This document shows positions 8,069 through 16,288 of a DNA stretch of 64,000 bases, piece by piece. Source of the DNA: BP-133 sp040756995 (GTDB taxonomy: Bacteria > Actinomycetota > Acidimicrobiia > IMCC26256 > BP-133); the NCBI GenBank assembly GCA_040756995.1, contig JBFLYK010000002.1, forward strand, positions 248,001 to 312,000, read 5' to 3'. The notes beneath the pieces were generated by a model. It made no database searches, was not told the DNA's origin, and was given only the letters and a program-made list of their open reading frames with translations. A program made the translations under genes and the position numbers. Each line of letters starts with the position of its first letter. The first letter of the stretch is position 1.

Positions 8069-9089
8069 GTGGGACGCGAGTGTCGACGGGCGCTCACCCC
8101 GGGAGGCGGCCGCCCTCCTGCAGGGTGTGCAGTTCGAGGTGAAGCGGACCATCGTGGGGCAGGACAGCGCCGTCGAGCACCTGCTCATCTCTTTACTGGC
8201 CCGGGGGCACTGCCTGCTGGAGGGGCTGCCCGGGTTGGCCAAGACGCTCATGGTGTCCACCCTGGCCAAGGTGGTGGGCGGGCAGTTCGTGCGCATCCAG
8301 TTCACCCCTGACCTGGTGCCCGCCGACATCATCGGAACCCGCATCTACCGGTCATCCCGGGAGGCATTCGACGTCGAGCTCGGCCCCGTCTTCGCCCACT
8401 TCGTGCTGGCCGACGAGATCAACCGGGCTCCGGCCAAGGTCCAGTCGGCCCTCCTCGAGGTGATGTCGGAAGCCCAGGTGTCGATCGGGGGTCACACCTA
8501 CCCCGTCCCCCGACCCTTCTGCGTGCTGGCCACCCAGAACCCCATCGAATCCGAAGGCGTCTATCCCCTCCCCGAGGCCCAGCGCGACCGGTTCCTCATG
8601 CAACTGCGGATCGGCTATCCCACCCCCGGCGAGGAGACCGAGATCGTGCGCCGCATGAGCGGCGCCGCCCCGCAGGTCAGCCCCATCCTCGGCCCCGACG
8701 ACCTGGTCCGCCTCCAGAAGGCGGCGGAGGCCGTCTACGTCGACCCTGCCGTCGTTGACCACGCCGTGCGCCTGGTGGTGGCCACTCGCGATCCCGCCGC
8801 GGCCGGCGCCGGCGACATCGCCGGCTACCTCACCTATGGCGCCAGCCCCCGGGCCAGCCTCGGGCTGGTGGCAGCCGCCCGGGCTCGGGCACTCCTGTCC
8901 GGGCGGGGCTTCGCCCTTCCCGACGATGTCATCGCCTGCGCCCCTGAGGTCCTCCGCCACCGGCTCGTGCTCTCCTACGAGGCGCTGGCCGACGGCGTCG
9001 AGGCCGACACCGTGGTGCAGCGCATCCTGGCGACAGTGCCCGCCCCGGGTGCCGGAGTCATGATCGACCGTGCCGCGACGGGGAGCTGA
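8061..9089 (+). CDS. MoxR-family AAA+ ATPase
   Basis: A 342-residue AAA+ chaperone-like ATPase. Walker A is GLPGLAKTLM, Walker B with the catalytic Glu is FVLADEINRAPAKVQ, sensor 1 is VLATQNPIESEGVYPLPEAQRDRF, and the arginine-rich lid follows (YGASPRASLGLVAAARARA). Members of this family act with DUF58 and VWA-domain partners encoded next to them, as here, and are thought to insert cofactors or remodel protein complexes at the membrane. The start overlaps the preceding gene. Confidence 0.93.
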   Translation: MNRWDASVDGRSPREAAALLQGVQFEVKRTIVGQDSAVEHLLISLLARGHCLLEGLPGLAKTLMVSTLAKVVGGQFVRIQFTPDLVPADIIGTRIYRSSREAFDVELGPVFAHFVLADEINRAPAKVQSALLEVMSEAQVSIGGHTYPVPRPFCVLATQNPIESEGVYPLPEAQRDRFLMQLRIGYPTPGEETEIVRRMSGAAPQVSPILGPDDLVRLQKAAEAVYVDPAVVDHAVRLVVATRDPAAAGAGDIAGYLTYGASPRASLGLVAAARARALLSGRGFALPDDVIACAPEVLRHRLVLSYEALADGVEADTVVQRILATVPAPGAGVMIDRAATGS

Positions 9090-9094
9090 TTGCG

Positions 9095-10054
9095 GTGGTC
9101 ACCAATGTCGACGGCGAATCTGCCGCCCACTCGAACGAGGCCGCCCGCCGGCTGTTGCGCCGGGTGGAACTGACCGTCACCCGGCGGCTCGCCGGCTTGA
9201 TGCAGGGCGACTACCTGGGCCTGTTTCCGGGCCCGGGAACGGAGGCGGGCGAGTGCCGTCTCTATATTCCCGGTGACGACGTGCGGCTCATGGACTGGAA
9301 CGTCTCGGCCCGCACCACCGTGGCCCACGTGCGCGACCTCGTCTTCGACCACGAGCTCGACGTCTGGCTGCTGGCCGACCTGTCGCCCAGTCAGTCGTTC
9401 GGAACGGCGGCGCGGCCCAAGCGGGACGTGGTCGTGTCGGTGGCGGCCGGTTTCGGCGTGCCGGCCAGCCGCCTCGCCAACCGGGTGGGGGCCGTGGTTC
9501 TCGACGTGGACGGGGTGGCGGCCATGCCCGCCCGGGCGGGGCGACGCCACCTCCTCGCCGTCCTCCACCGGATGGTCTCCGCCGCCACCGCCGACGGCGG
9601 CGGCCGCACCGATCTCGCCCCCGCCCTCGGCACCGTCGGCCGCCTGGCCCGGCGCCGAGGCGTGGTGGTGGTGATCTCCGACTTCCTGGTCGCGCCCGGC
9701 TGGGAGCGGCCCCTGGCCCGGCTGACGGCCCGCCACGATGTCGTGGCCGCCGAGGTCGTCGACCCCCGCGAGATGGAACTCCCGGCCGTGGGCCTCCTCA
9801 CCCTTGCTGACCCTGAGACCGGCGCCGTACGCCTGGTGGACACGTCCAGCGCCCGGCTGCGGGAGCGCTTCGCTCGGGGCGCCGCCGAGCAGCGGGCGGC
9901 CATCCGGGCGACGCTGGCGCGGTTGGGGGCCGACCACCTCGTCGTGCGGACGGACGCTGACTGGGTGGCGGAGGTCATCGCCTTCCTCGTGGCCCGCCGC
10001 CGGCGCCGCCAGGGTTACAAGCCGGCTCCAGTCCGACGAAGGGGGCCGTCGTGA
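9095..10054 (+). CDS. DUF58 protein of the MoxR-VWA operon
   Basis: A 319-residue DUF58 protein. The signature lies near residues 45-75 (DYLGLFPGPGTEAGECRLYIPGDDVRLMDWNVSART), corresponding to the usual GxGxEFxxxRxYxxGDDxRxIDWxxSAR. A von Willebrand-like fold follows (LDVWLLADLSPSQSFG). DUF58 proteins are invariably linked to MoxR ATPases. The GTG start has GGGGAG upstream, and the stop overlaps the VWA gene (GTGA). Confidence 0.9.
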   Translation: MVTNVDGESAAHSNEAARRLLRRVELTVTRRLAGLMQGDYLGLFPGPGTEAGECRLYIPGDDVRLMDWNVSARTTVAHVRDLVFDHELDVWLLADLSPSQSFGTAARPKRDVVVSVAAGFGVPASRLANRVGAVVLDVDGVAAMPARAGRRHLLAVLHRMVSAATADGGGRTDLAPALGTVGRLARRRGVVVVISDFLVAPGWERPLARLTARHDVVAAEVVDPREMELPAVGLLTLADPETGAVRLVDTSSARLRERFARGAAEQRAAIRATLARLGADHLVVRTDADWVAEVIAFLVARRRRRQGYKPAPVRRRGPS

Positions 10055-11004
10055 TCGCCGTCAGCTTCGCCTCCCCCGAGCGCCTGTGGATCCTGGTCGT
10101 GGTGGCCGCTCTGGCCGGCGCCTATGTCGTTGCCGCCCGCCGACGCCCCCGGTACGTGGTGCGCTTCACCAACCTGGCGCTCCTCGACCTGGTGGCTCCC
10201 CGCCCGCCCCGGTGGCGCCGCCACCTGCCTGCCGCCCTGCTGCTCCTGGCGCTGGCGGGAATGGCCGTCTCCCTGGCTCGCCCCCGGCACCAGGTGAGGG
10301 TGGCCCGCCGGGAGGCGGTGGTCGTCGTGGCAGTGGACGTGTCGCCTTCCATGATGGCCACCGACGTGGCTCCGTCCCGCTTCGAGGCCCTCCAGCGGGC
10401 CGTGGCCCGCTTCGCCAGCGACCTTCCCGACGGCGTTTCGCTGGGGCTGGTGAGCTTCGCCGGCACGGCCCACGTCGTCGTCCCGCCGACCAGGGAGCAC
10501 GACCTCGTGCAAGGGGCGGTGGAACGACTCCGGTTCCGGTCCCAAACCGCGCTCGCCGAGGCGATCTTCGCCTCTCTGGAGGCGCTGGCGTCGACGCTGG
10601 AGGGCCGCACCGAGCCGCCACCGGCGGGCATCGTGCTCATGTCCGACGGCGCCTCCACCGCCGGGCGCCCCGAATCGGAGGCCATCCGCCAGGCCGTGGC
10701 GGCCCGGGTGCCGGTATCCACCATCGCTTTCGGCACCAAGGCCGGCACCATCACCCTCGAGGGCGGGGCGCAGCCCGTCCCCGTGGATGGTACGGCGCTG
10801 CGGAGCATCGCCACCGAGACCGGCGGGGTGTACTTCGAGGCTGCCACCGGCGACCAGCTGACCGAGATCTACCGTCACATCGGCCGATCGGTAGCCACCA
10901 CCACCGAACCCCGGGAACTGACCGGATGGTTCGTGGCCGGCGCCTTCCTCCTCACCCTGGCGGCTGCCTGCGCCTCCCTCGCCTGGTTCGCCCGCCTGCC
11001 ATGA
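10051..11004 (+). CDS. VWA-domain membrane protein (BatA-like)
   Basis: A 317-residue membrane protein with two N-terminal helices (LWILVVVAALAGAYVVAA and LPAALLLLALAGMAVSLA), an extracytoplasmic von Willebrand factor A domain with a complete MIDAS (DVSPSM, then T and D further on) and a final membrane helix (GWFVAGAFLLTLAAACASLAWFA). This is the BatA/BatB architecture found beside MoxR and DUF58. Its 3' end overlaps the convergent sigma factor gene by 53 bp. Confidence 0.9.
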   Translation: MIAVSFASPERLWILVVVAALAGAYVVAARRRPRYVVRFTNLALLDLVAPRPPRWRRHLPAALLLLALAGMAVSLARPRHQVRVARREAVVVVAVDVSPSMMATDVAPSRFEALQRAVARFASDLPDGVSLGLVSFAGTAHVVVPPTREHDLVQGAVERLRFRSQTALAEAIFASLEALASTLEGRTEPPPAGIVLMSDGASTAGRPESEAIRQAVAARVPVSTIAFGTKAGTITLEGGAQPVPVDGTALRSIATETGGVYFEAATGDQLTEIYRHIGRSVATTTEPRELTGWFVAGAFLLTLAAACASLAWFARLP

Positions 11005-11674
11005 CCTCTTCCGTGAGGTACTGCTCCAGGGCCCGGCGTACGTTGGAGCGGGCGCGGTGGAGAAGCACCCGCTGGTTGGCCTCCGAGAGCCCGAGCAGGT
11101 CGCACACCTCGGCTCCGCTCCAGCCTTCTACGTCACGCAGCACGACGACGAGGCGCTGGGCGGGAGGGAGCGCCTCGATGCACATGTGGATACGGTGCGT
11201 CGTCTCCCTGGACAACAGCCGGTCGTCACCCAGCTCGTCCCAGCGCACGGGCGCCGAGGCCCAGTGGCCCGGCCAGGACGGGGAGTCGGATGGGCGAAAG
11301 CGTTCCGGCTCAACAGCCGGTTCATCCTTCTCCAGCTCCGAGGCCAGCGACGACAAGGGCAGGCTGCGCCGTTCCCGCTCGGCCCGGGTCTTCGCCCGGT
11401 TGATGAGGATCCGGAAGATCCACGTCTTGAGCGAGCTCCGCCCCTCGAAGCGGTCGATCCCCTCGACGACCCCGAGCCAGGTCTCCTGAGCCACGTCCTC
11501 GGCAGCACCCCTGTCCCCCACGTACAGCATGGCCACTCGCACCAGAGCGCCGTGGTAGCGCTCGACCAGGGCGACGAAGGTCGCCTCGTCCCCTCGGCGC
11601 AGCGCCACCACCACCGCCGCGTCATCCTCCGGCACGGGCGGGCTCGGAACCGAAGCATCAGGCAATGAGGTCAA
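10952..11674 (-). CDS. ECF RNA polymerase sigma factor
   Basis: A 240-residue sigma-70 family protein. Region 2 is visible in ALVERYHGALVRVAMLYVGDRGAAEDVAQETWLGVVEGIDRFEGRSSLKTWIFRIL and region 4 in LPPAQRLVVVLRDVEGWSGAEVCDLLGLSEANQRVLLHRAR. It is closely related to the sigma factors at 33553 and 35710 (same RFEGRS-LKTWIFRIL-NRAK core). No anti-sigma gene is adjacent; the orphan zinc-finger protein at 4247 is a candidate partner. The tail runs antisense through the end of the VWA gene. Confidence 0.92.
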   Translation of the reverse strand: MTSLPDASVPSPPVPEDDAAVVVALRRGDEATFVALVERYHGALVRVAMLYVGDRGAAEDVAQETWLGVVEGIDRFEGRSSLKTWIFRILINRAKTRAERERRSLPLSSLASELEKDEPAVEPERFRPSDSPSWPGHWASAPVRWDELGDDRLLSRETTHRIHMCIEALPPAQRLVVVLRDVEGWSGAEVCDLLGLSEANQRVLLHRARSNVRRALEQYLTEEVMAGGRTRRGRRRQPPG

Positions 11675-11700
11675 GCTCGTCCCTCCCGCCGAAGCATCCT

Positions 11701-11728
11701 CTGTTCACCGGAGGGCAGCTTCATTACG
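11701..11728 (-). promoter_or_regulatory. ECF-like promoter of sigma gene
   Basis: Minus strand CGTAAT (11728-11723), 16 nt, GAACAG (11706-11701), about 27 nt before the sigma start. One mismatch in each box against the recurring CGTAAC / AGACAG pattern; it suggests autoregulation or cross-regulation among the sigma factors. Confidence 0.4.
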
Positions 11729-11808
11729 TCACCGCCGGTCTACCAATGGCAGCGTCGTCGCGGCTGTCGCAAAATGAGACACCAGCGCCGACCGCCAAGT
11801 GCTCGGTT

Positions 11809-11883
11809 TTAGAGCAGCCCCAAGGCCCGGGCCCTGGCCACGGCTGCCTCGCGGTTCCCTACGTCGAGCTTGCGGAGGCGACC
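11809..11883 (-). pseudogene. remnant of a LuxR-type (LAL) regulator C-terminus
   Basis: Directly after the TAG of the MFS gene and in the same frame, the minus strand reads GRLRKLDVGNREAAVARARA then LGLL and a TAA. This matches the last residues of LuxR helix-turn-helix domains and closely resembles the end of the LAL regulator at 36684 (YRKLGVNNREEAVARARDLGLD). Nothing of the rest of the regulator remains, so it is a deletion scar. Confidence 0.6.
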
Positions 11884-13119
11884 CTACGCCCGGCTCAGTA
11901 CGGCCAGGGCGATGCCGCCGGCCAGGAGCACGGGCCCTACCACCTCCAGGGTGGCCACGTCGGCGGCCACCCCGGTGAGGGCAGGAACAGCTGCGCCTCC
12001 GATGGCGGCCGCGGCCACCTGATAGCCGATCACGGCCGGCGCCCGTTCGGCGCCGACACGGGCCGGGGTCACCGCCACCAGCGTGGGGAACACCGCCGCC
12101 TCGGTGAAGCCGATGACGAGGAGGCCGGCGGCTCCCAGCGCCGGGGTGGGCGACCACCACAGCAGGACGGCACCGGCCACGATCCCGGCGACGGCGACGC
12201 CGAGAATCTGATCCGGCACCAACCGTGAGCCGAAGGCGCCCACCACCAGCCGGCCGGCGGTCAGGCTGGCCCAGAAGCCGCCGGTCCACGCGCCGGCGGT
12301 GGCCAGCGAGACGCCTCGCTCAACGGTGAGGAGGGAGAAGGCCCACTGGCCGGCGGTGGCCTCCACCCCGACGGCGACGAAGAACATGAGGACCAGGACG
12401 GCAGTGGCCCGCCGCGCTGCCGCCGGAGGAGAAGGGCCGTCGGCCTCACGAGGCACACCGGAGGCGGCCGGTGCCGGCTCGTCCCAGTCCCGGCGGGTGG
12501 TGAAGAACCCGGCGACGACGGCCGACTCGAAGACCACCAGACCGGCGTAGGCGCCTCGCCACGAACCGCCGGAGTGGAGGACGGCGGTGAGGGCCAGGGG
12601 CGCGGCAGTGGCCCCGACGCCATAGGCGGCGTGCAGCAGGCTCAGGGACCGGAGGCCATGGTGGATGGCCACGTACGTGTTGATGGCGGCGTCCAGCGTC
12701 CCTCCCGCCACCCCCACGAGCACGGCGCCGGCCAGGAGGGCGCCCCACCCGGGGGCGGCGGCGGTGACGGCAAAGCCGGCGGTGCCGATCGCGGTGGCGC
12801 CGGCCAGCTGCCGTCCGATTCCCGCCCGGGCCATGACCCGGCCGCTGGCGAGACTGGCGGCCAGGTAGCCGGCGGTGTAGACGGCCAGCAGGCCGCCGAG
12901 GGCGGAGAGAGGAACACCGAAGGTCGCCCGGATCGACGGCCAGGCCACGCCCAGGGCCCCTTCGGGTAGACCGATGGCCACGAACCCGAGAAGGGCGAGG
13001 ACGGCCAGGAACGCCCGGCGGCGGCGCCCGGCGGGGCGCATCAGCAGGTCCGCCATCGCGCAGGCCAACGGCGACGTGGCCGTCATCGGCGGACAGGTGG
13101 GATGCAGGGCGGATCTCAC
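11884..13119 (-). CDS. major facilitator superfamily transporter
   Basis: Up to 411 residues with 12 hydrophobic segments and a central cytoplasmic loop (RRDWDEPAPAASG...), in the style of sugar/drug MFS permeases (GLPEGALGVAWPSIRATFGVPLSALGGLLAVYTAGYL at the N-terminus). Several starts are possible: GTG 13119, ATG 13086, 13056 or 13041. The membrane domain begins just after the last, and an ECF-like promoter predicts transcription from about 13119. The gene closes the CoM island and may import its substrate or export an intermediate; specificity is unknown. Confidence 0.85.
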   Translation of the reverse strand: MRSALHPTCPPMTATSPLACAMADLLMRPAGRRRRAFLAVLALLGFVAIGLPEGALGVAWPSIRATFGVPLSALGGLLAVYTAGYLAASLASGRVMARAGIGRQLAGATAIGTAGFAVTAAAPGWGALLAGAVLVGVAGGTLDAAINTYVAIHHGLRSLSLLHAAYGVGATAAPLALTAVLHSGGSWRGAYAGLVVFESAVVAGFFTTRRDWDEPAPAASGVPREADGPSPPAAARRATAVLVLMFFVAVGVEATAGQWAFSLLTVERGVSLATAGAWTGGFWASLTAGRLVVGAFGSRLVPDQILGVAVAGIVAGAVLLWWSPTPALGAAGLLVIGFTEAAVFPTLVAVTPARVGAERAPAVIGYQVAAAAIGGAAVPALTGVAADVATLEVVGPVLLAGGIALAVLSRA

Positions 13120-13126
13120 AGTGCGC

Positions 13127-13154
13127 CAGTCCCCGAGGAACCGCTTTCGTTACG
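13127..13154 (-). promoter_or_regulatory. ECF-like promoter of the MFS gene
   Basis: Minus strand CGTAAC (13154-13149), 16 nt, GGACTG (13132-13127). The predicted transcription start coincides with the GTG at 13119. Confidence 0.4.
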
Positions 13155-13182
13155 CGGCCCGGCCGGTGACCCCAGGGGGACA

Positions 13183-13686
13183 TCACGGTTCGGGGGGCCA
13201 GACGAAGTCCGGTGCCCGCCGCCGGACGGGGACCTGGATGCACTCGGTGATGATCCCCAAGTCGGCCAGCGTGTCGAAGTAGACGAACATGCCGTCGCCG
13301 TCGGCGCCGTAACCGTGGCCGGACTGGAGGATCTCGTAGCCGGCGGCGGTCATCTCCGCCGCCACGGCCCGGGCGTCGTCGACGCGCACGCCGAGGTGCT
13401 GGACGCCGTAGCCGTGCTGATTGATCCACTCGTGGTAGAGGCTGTCCTCGCCGTGTACCTGGATGAGCTCGACCTGCGGGCTGGGGTCGACGGTAAGGGC
13501 GATCTCGATGCTGTATTCGGCTGGCCGGCCGCGGTAGGTGAAGTCCCGCACGTTGTCCGGGGTGAAGTGAAAGCCGATCCAGGGGCCGAGACCGAAGGCT
13601 TCGCTGTAGAGCTCGAGGGCCTTGCGGAGATCCGGGACGACGATGCCGATCTGGAAGAGCCGGCCGGCAGAGAGTAGCTCCAGCAT
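13183..13686 (-). CDS. VOC-fold (glyoxalase/dioxygenase superfamily) protein
   Basis: A 167-residue protein of two beta-alpha-beta-beta-beta modules: FQIGIVVPDLRKALELYSEAFGLGPW near the N-terminus and VQHLGVRVDDARAVAAEMTAAGYEIL in the second half. Likely metal ligands are Glu in VELIQ, His in VQHLG and Glu in ITECIQ; the usual first His is Gln (FQIG). ATG with an upstream GAGAAG is preferred to GTG 13692. It lies 13 bp after the MetE-like gene in the same operon. A lyase, epimerase or dioxygenase acting on a pathway intermediate is plausible; the exact reaction is not known. Confidence 0.8.
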   Translation of the reverse strand: MLELLSAGRLFQIGIVVPDLRKALELYSEAFGLGPWIGFHFTPDNVRDFTYRGRPAEYSIEIALTVDPSPQVELIQVHGEDSLYHEWINQHGYGVQHLGVRVDDARAVAAEMTAAGYEILQSGHGYGADGDGMFVYFDTLADLGIITECIQVPVRRRAPDFVWPPEP

Positions 13687-13699
13687 GGTCACGCTTCTC

Positions 13700-14770
13700 T
13701 CAGCGGGTGCCTTCGAGTTCGACGCGGACGATCCGGGCGCCTTCGACGATCGAGGACAGCTTCCGCTTGGCGACGATGTGCTTGATGCCGGTCAGCGTGC
13801 AGTCGGTGAAGACGGCCAGCCGTTCGGGGTTCACGGCTCCGAGCACCTTGCGGATGCCGGCGGCAACGGTCTCGGGACTCTCGACGACGATGTCCTTGCC
13901 GTTGATGACGCCGATCCCGAAGGCCTTGTCGCCGGGGATGGTCTTGATGGCGGTGATATCGGTGTCGTCGTAGCCGTGACTGGCCATCTCGTACTGGATC
14001 ATGTCGCAGTCGAGGTCCCACAGCCACGGGAACAACGCCGAGCCCCGCAGCTCGGTGACACCCGGCTGGCCTTCCTGCTGCCCGTAGCAGATGTGGATGA
14101 CCTTGTAGGCGTCGACTCCTTCGAAGGCGGTGTTGATGCAGTCGATGACCCAGTCGGCCGGGTCGAAGAACGTGAGCACTTCGGCGAACTGGACAATGCC
14201 GACGCCCCGTGCGGTGATGTCCTTGAGTTCCTGGTTGAGCGCTCGGGCGAGGTCCATCGACAGAGCCTTGATGTCGCCGTAGTGGTGGTCGTCGATCAGC
14301 GCCGACATCGTGGCCGGGCCGACGGCCGCCTGGATCTTGGCCGGCTTGTCGGTTTGCTCGACGACGGCTTCGACGATCGGCTTGAAGATCGGGCGGACCC
14401 AGCCGATCGGTCCGACGCAGGTCGGCCGGTAGACCGGAATGTTATGGAAGTGCCCGGCACTGAGATTGGAGCCGTAGGGCCGGAAGCCTTCGAGCCGGTC
14501 GAGGTAGAAGTGGAAGATCTCGCCCTGCTCGTAATCGGTGTCACTTTCGTAGTGCTGGCAGCCGTCGGTCACGACGTCGAGCCCGACGTCGGTCATGTCC
14601 TTGATGGCCAGCGCCACGGCGTTGCGGTACAGCGTTCGGGTCTCGAAGCTGGGGAACTCCGGCGATTGCGGGCCGGTGAGCGGGAAGACCTTCCCCCTGA
14701 GGAACAGGGCCCGCGGGTAGGAGCCGACGATGGTGGTGGGCAGGAGCTTGTCCTGGAGAAGAGCCTTCAT
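13700..14770 (-). CDS. MetE-like zinc alkyltransferase, candidate epoxyalkane:CoM transferase
   Basis: A 356-residue protein homologous to the catalytic domain of cobalamin-independent methionine synthase (LLPTTIVGSYPR near the N-terminus). The zinc-thiolate ligands are visible: His226-x-Cys228 (VIHICYG) and Cys324 (FTDCTLTG), with Glu261. It is far shorter than MetE (~750) but near the length of epoxyalkane:coenzyme M transferases (~370), which use the same His-x-Cys...Cys zinc site to add CoM thiolate to an epoxide. The nearby 2-oxopropyl-CoM reductase and ComA homologues favour that role. Other MetE-like methyl- or demethylases remain possible. GAGGAGG precedes the ATG. Confidence 0.6.
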   Translation of the reverse strand: MKALLQDKLLPTTIVGSYPRALFLRGKVFPLTGPQSPEFPSFETRTLYRNAVALAIKDMTDVGLDVVTDGCQHYESDTDYEQGEIFHFYLDRLEGFRPYGSNLSAGHFHNIPVYRPTCVGPIGWVRPIFKPIVEAVVEQTDKPAKIQAAVGPATMSALIDDHHYGDIKALSMDLARALNQELKDITARGVGIVQFAEVLTFFDPADWVIDCINTAFEGVDAYKVIHICYGQQEGQPGVTELRGSALFPWLWDLDCDMIQYEMASHGYDDTDITAIKTIPGDKAFGIGVINGKDIVVESPETVAAGIRKVLGAVNPERLAVFTDCTLTGIKHIVAKRKLSSIVEGARIVRVELEGTR

Positions 14771-14812
14771 TGCGCTGCCTCCTCGAGCGGTTGCGTCCGG
14801 ATGAAGGCGACG

Positions 14813-16171
14813 CTACGGCCGGGTGGTGGCGCCAACATCGGCTTGCCGAGACGAAAGAGTCCCGGTCTTCGTCCGCCGGGGTTGGCCGGTGTCGGCCAGC
14901 TCCCGGAACGTGCGTAGCATCCGCAACGCCAACTCGAGCTCGAACCGGTGGTCGTGGTCATCGAGGGCGTCGGCACCGAGAAGGTCCCGGATGACGCGGA
15001 TGCGGTACTTCACTGACGACGGATGAAGGTGGAGCAGCTCGGCCGCGCCGGCCGGGCTGCCGCCGGTCGCCAGATAGGCCTCCAGCGTTTCGGCCAGCTC
15101 CCCGCCGAAGCGCGGATCGTTGAGCAGCGGGCCGAGGACCCGCCCGACGTACGCCTGCAGGTTCTCGACGTCGGGATGGCCGAGGACGATCTCGGTGAGG
15201 CCGCCCTCGTCGTAGACGGCAACGCCGGGGGCGGCGAGGACCCGGGCCGTGTTTCGTTGCCGTTCCGCCAGGGCCCGGGCCTGCCGGTAGGAGCGACGCA
15301 CGCCATCAGCGCCGGCGAACGCGCCGCCGACGCTCACACCGCCGATGCCGGCCTCGGCGAGATGGGGACGGATACGCTCCCAGGCCTGCACCCAGTGGCG
15401 CGCCGGCTGGGGAACAGGGTCGGCCGAAAGACAGACAACTCCGTCCCGGACGCTGGCGAGGATCGGTCGGCCCACCGTCGTGGTGAGAATCTCCTGGAGG
15501 CGCTGCGCCTGCTCCAGTGGCCGACGGCTGTCGGAAGACGGGCCGCGGCGCAGGAAGGTGACCCGCGCCGGTGTGGTGAGGTCGATGTCGAGCTGACGGG
15601 CCCACCGATCGAGCTCGGCTTCGGGGAAGTCGTCCCCGGCAAAAAGGAGTGAAAGGAGGAAATCTCCTTCAGCGCGTCGCGCCCGCTCCCGCCGGTCGAG
15701 CTGGACGGCGGCCGACGCAGCGAGGAGCGCGCCGATCACGGGCCAGACATCCGTGTTGAAGCGCCCATCCCTCCCTTCAAGGCACAGGTAGGCCAGCACC
15801 GCGCCGCTGGCGTCCCGGACCGGCAGGATGGTGTCCTCAAAGGGTTGCTGCCCGCGGCCCGTCGCCACTGCCCGGGTGGCGCCCCGCAGCCGATCGGGAC
15901 TGGGAAGAGCGAAGAGGTCTCCGGCCAGGATGGCGCCGTCCCGCGAAACCAAGGCCGCGGCGGAGTCGAGCAGGTCCGAGATGCCGGCCATCATCCCGTC
16001 GAGGTCCAGATCGGCGAGGCGTTCAGCGATGGCGGTGAGGATCACCAGAGCGTCGGTGTGGCGGCAAGGACCTCCCGCGGCCGGGCCGTCCGGCACAGGT
16101 GCCAGCCCCCCCGGCCGCCGGATGATGTCCGCCTCGATCTCGACCACCGCGTCAGCATGTCGGACTGCCAC
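14813..16171 (-). CDS. PucR/CdaR-family transcriptional regulator
   Basis: A 452-residue regulator: an N-terminal sensing region with GAF-like features (VLAYLCLEGRDGRFNTDVWPVIGALL), a central GGDEF-related segment (ARVTFLRRGP... ISVGGAFAG-like) and the C-terminal PucR helix-turn-helix (AAELLHLHPSSVKYRIRVIRDLLGADALDDHDHRFELELALRML). The GTG start follows GGAGGGG. It precedes the MetE-like gene by 42 bp on the same strand and probably controls it. A palindromic site (16234-16252) lies 63 bp upstream. Confidence 0.88.
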   Translation of the reverse strand: MAVRHADAVVEIEADIIRRPGGLAPVPDGPAAGGPCRHTDALVILTAIAERLADLDLDGMMAGISDLLDSAAALVSRDGAILAGDLFALPSPDRLRGATRAVATGRGQQPFEDTILPVRDASGAVLAYLCLEGRDGRFNTDVWPVIGALLAASAAVQLDRRERARRAEGDFLLSLLFAGDDFPEAELDRWARQLDIDLTTPARVTFLRRGPSSDSRRPLEQAQRLQEILTTTVGRPILASVRDGVVCLSADPVPQPARHWVQAWERIRPHLAEAGIGGVSVGGAFAGADGVRRSYRQARALAERQRNTARVLAAPGVAVYDEGGLTEIVLGHPDVENLQAYVGRVLGPLLNDPRFGGELAETLEAYLATGGSPAGAAELLHLHPSSVKYRIRVIRDLLGADALDDHDHRFELELALRMLRTFRELADTGQPRRTKTGTLSSRQADVGATTRP

Positions 16172-16233
16172 CGGCCCCCTCCGGCTGTGCGCTCCGCTGT
16201 GCTCCGGACGCTACGGCGGCAGCCCGTTGGGCA

Positions 16234-16252
16234 GTGTGCGAGGTTGACACAC
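16234..16252. promoter_or_regulatory. operator copy 2 for the AcoR-like regulator
   Basis: GTGTGCGA-GGT-TGACACAC, an 8-3-8 imperfect inverted repeat. The right arm is identical to, and the left arm matches 6 of 8 bases of, the perfect palindrome at 18167-18185. It sits upstream of the PucR-type regulator gene. Confidence 0.55.
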
Positions 16253-16288
16253 TCCTCGTGGCACGAACTCGGACGGCGCCCCCCGGCG

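Noticed and set aside
6010..8097. 695-codon minus-strand frame opposite the secreted repeat protein
   Set aside because: The plus strand has a signal peptide, AGGAGG ribosome site and terminator; the antisense product is Gly/Val/Asp-rich with no motif.
9738..11489. 583-codon plus-strand frame across the DUF58/VWA genes
   Set aside because: Arg/Pro/Gly-rich out-of-frame translation of two well-supported genes; no domain.
13622..14917. 431-codon plus-strand frame opposite the MetE-like gene
   Set aside because: Low-complexity Asp/Val/Gly-rich translation; the opposite strand encodes a well-conserved enzyme with a good ribosome site.
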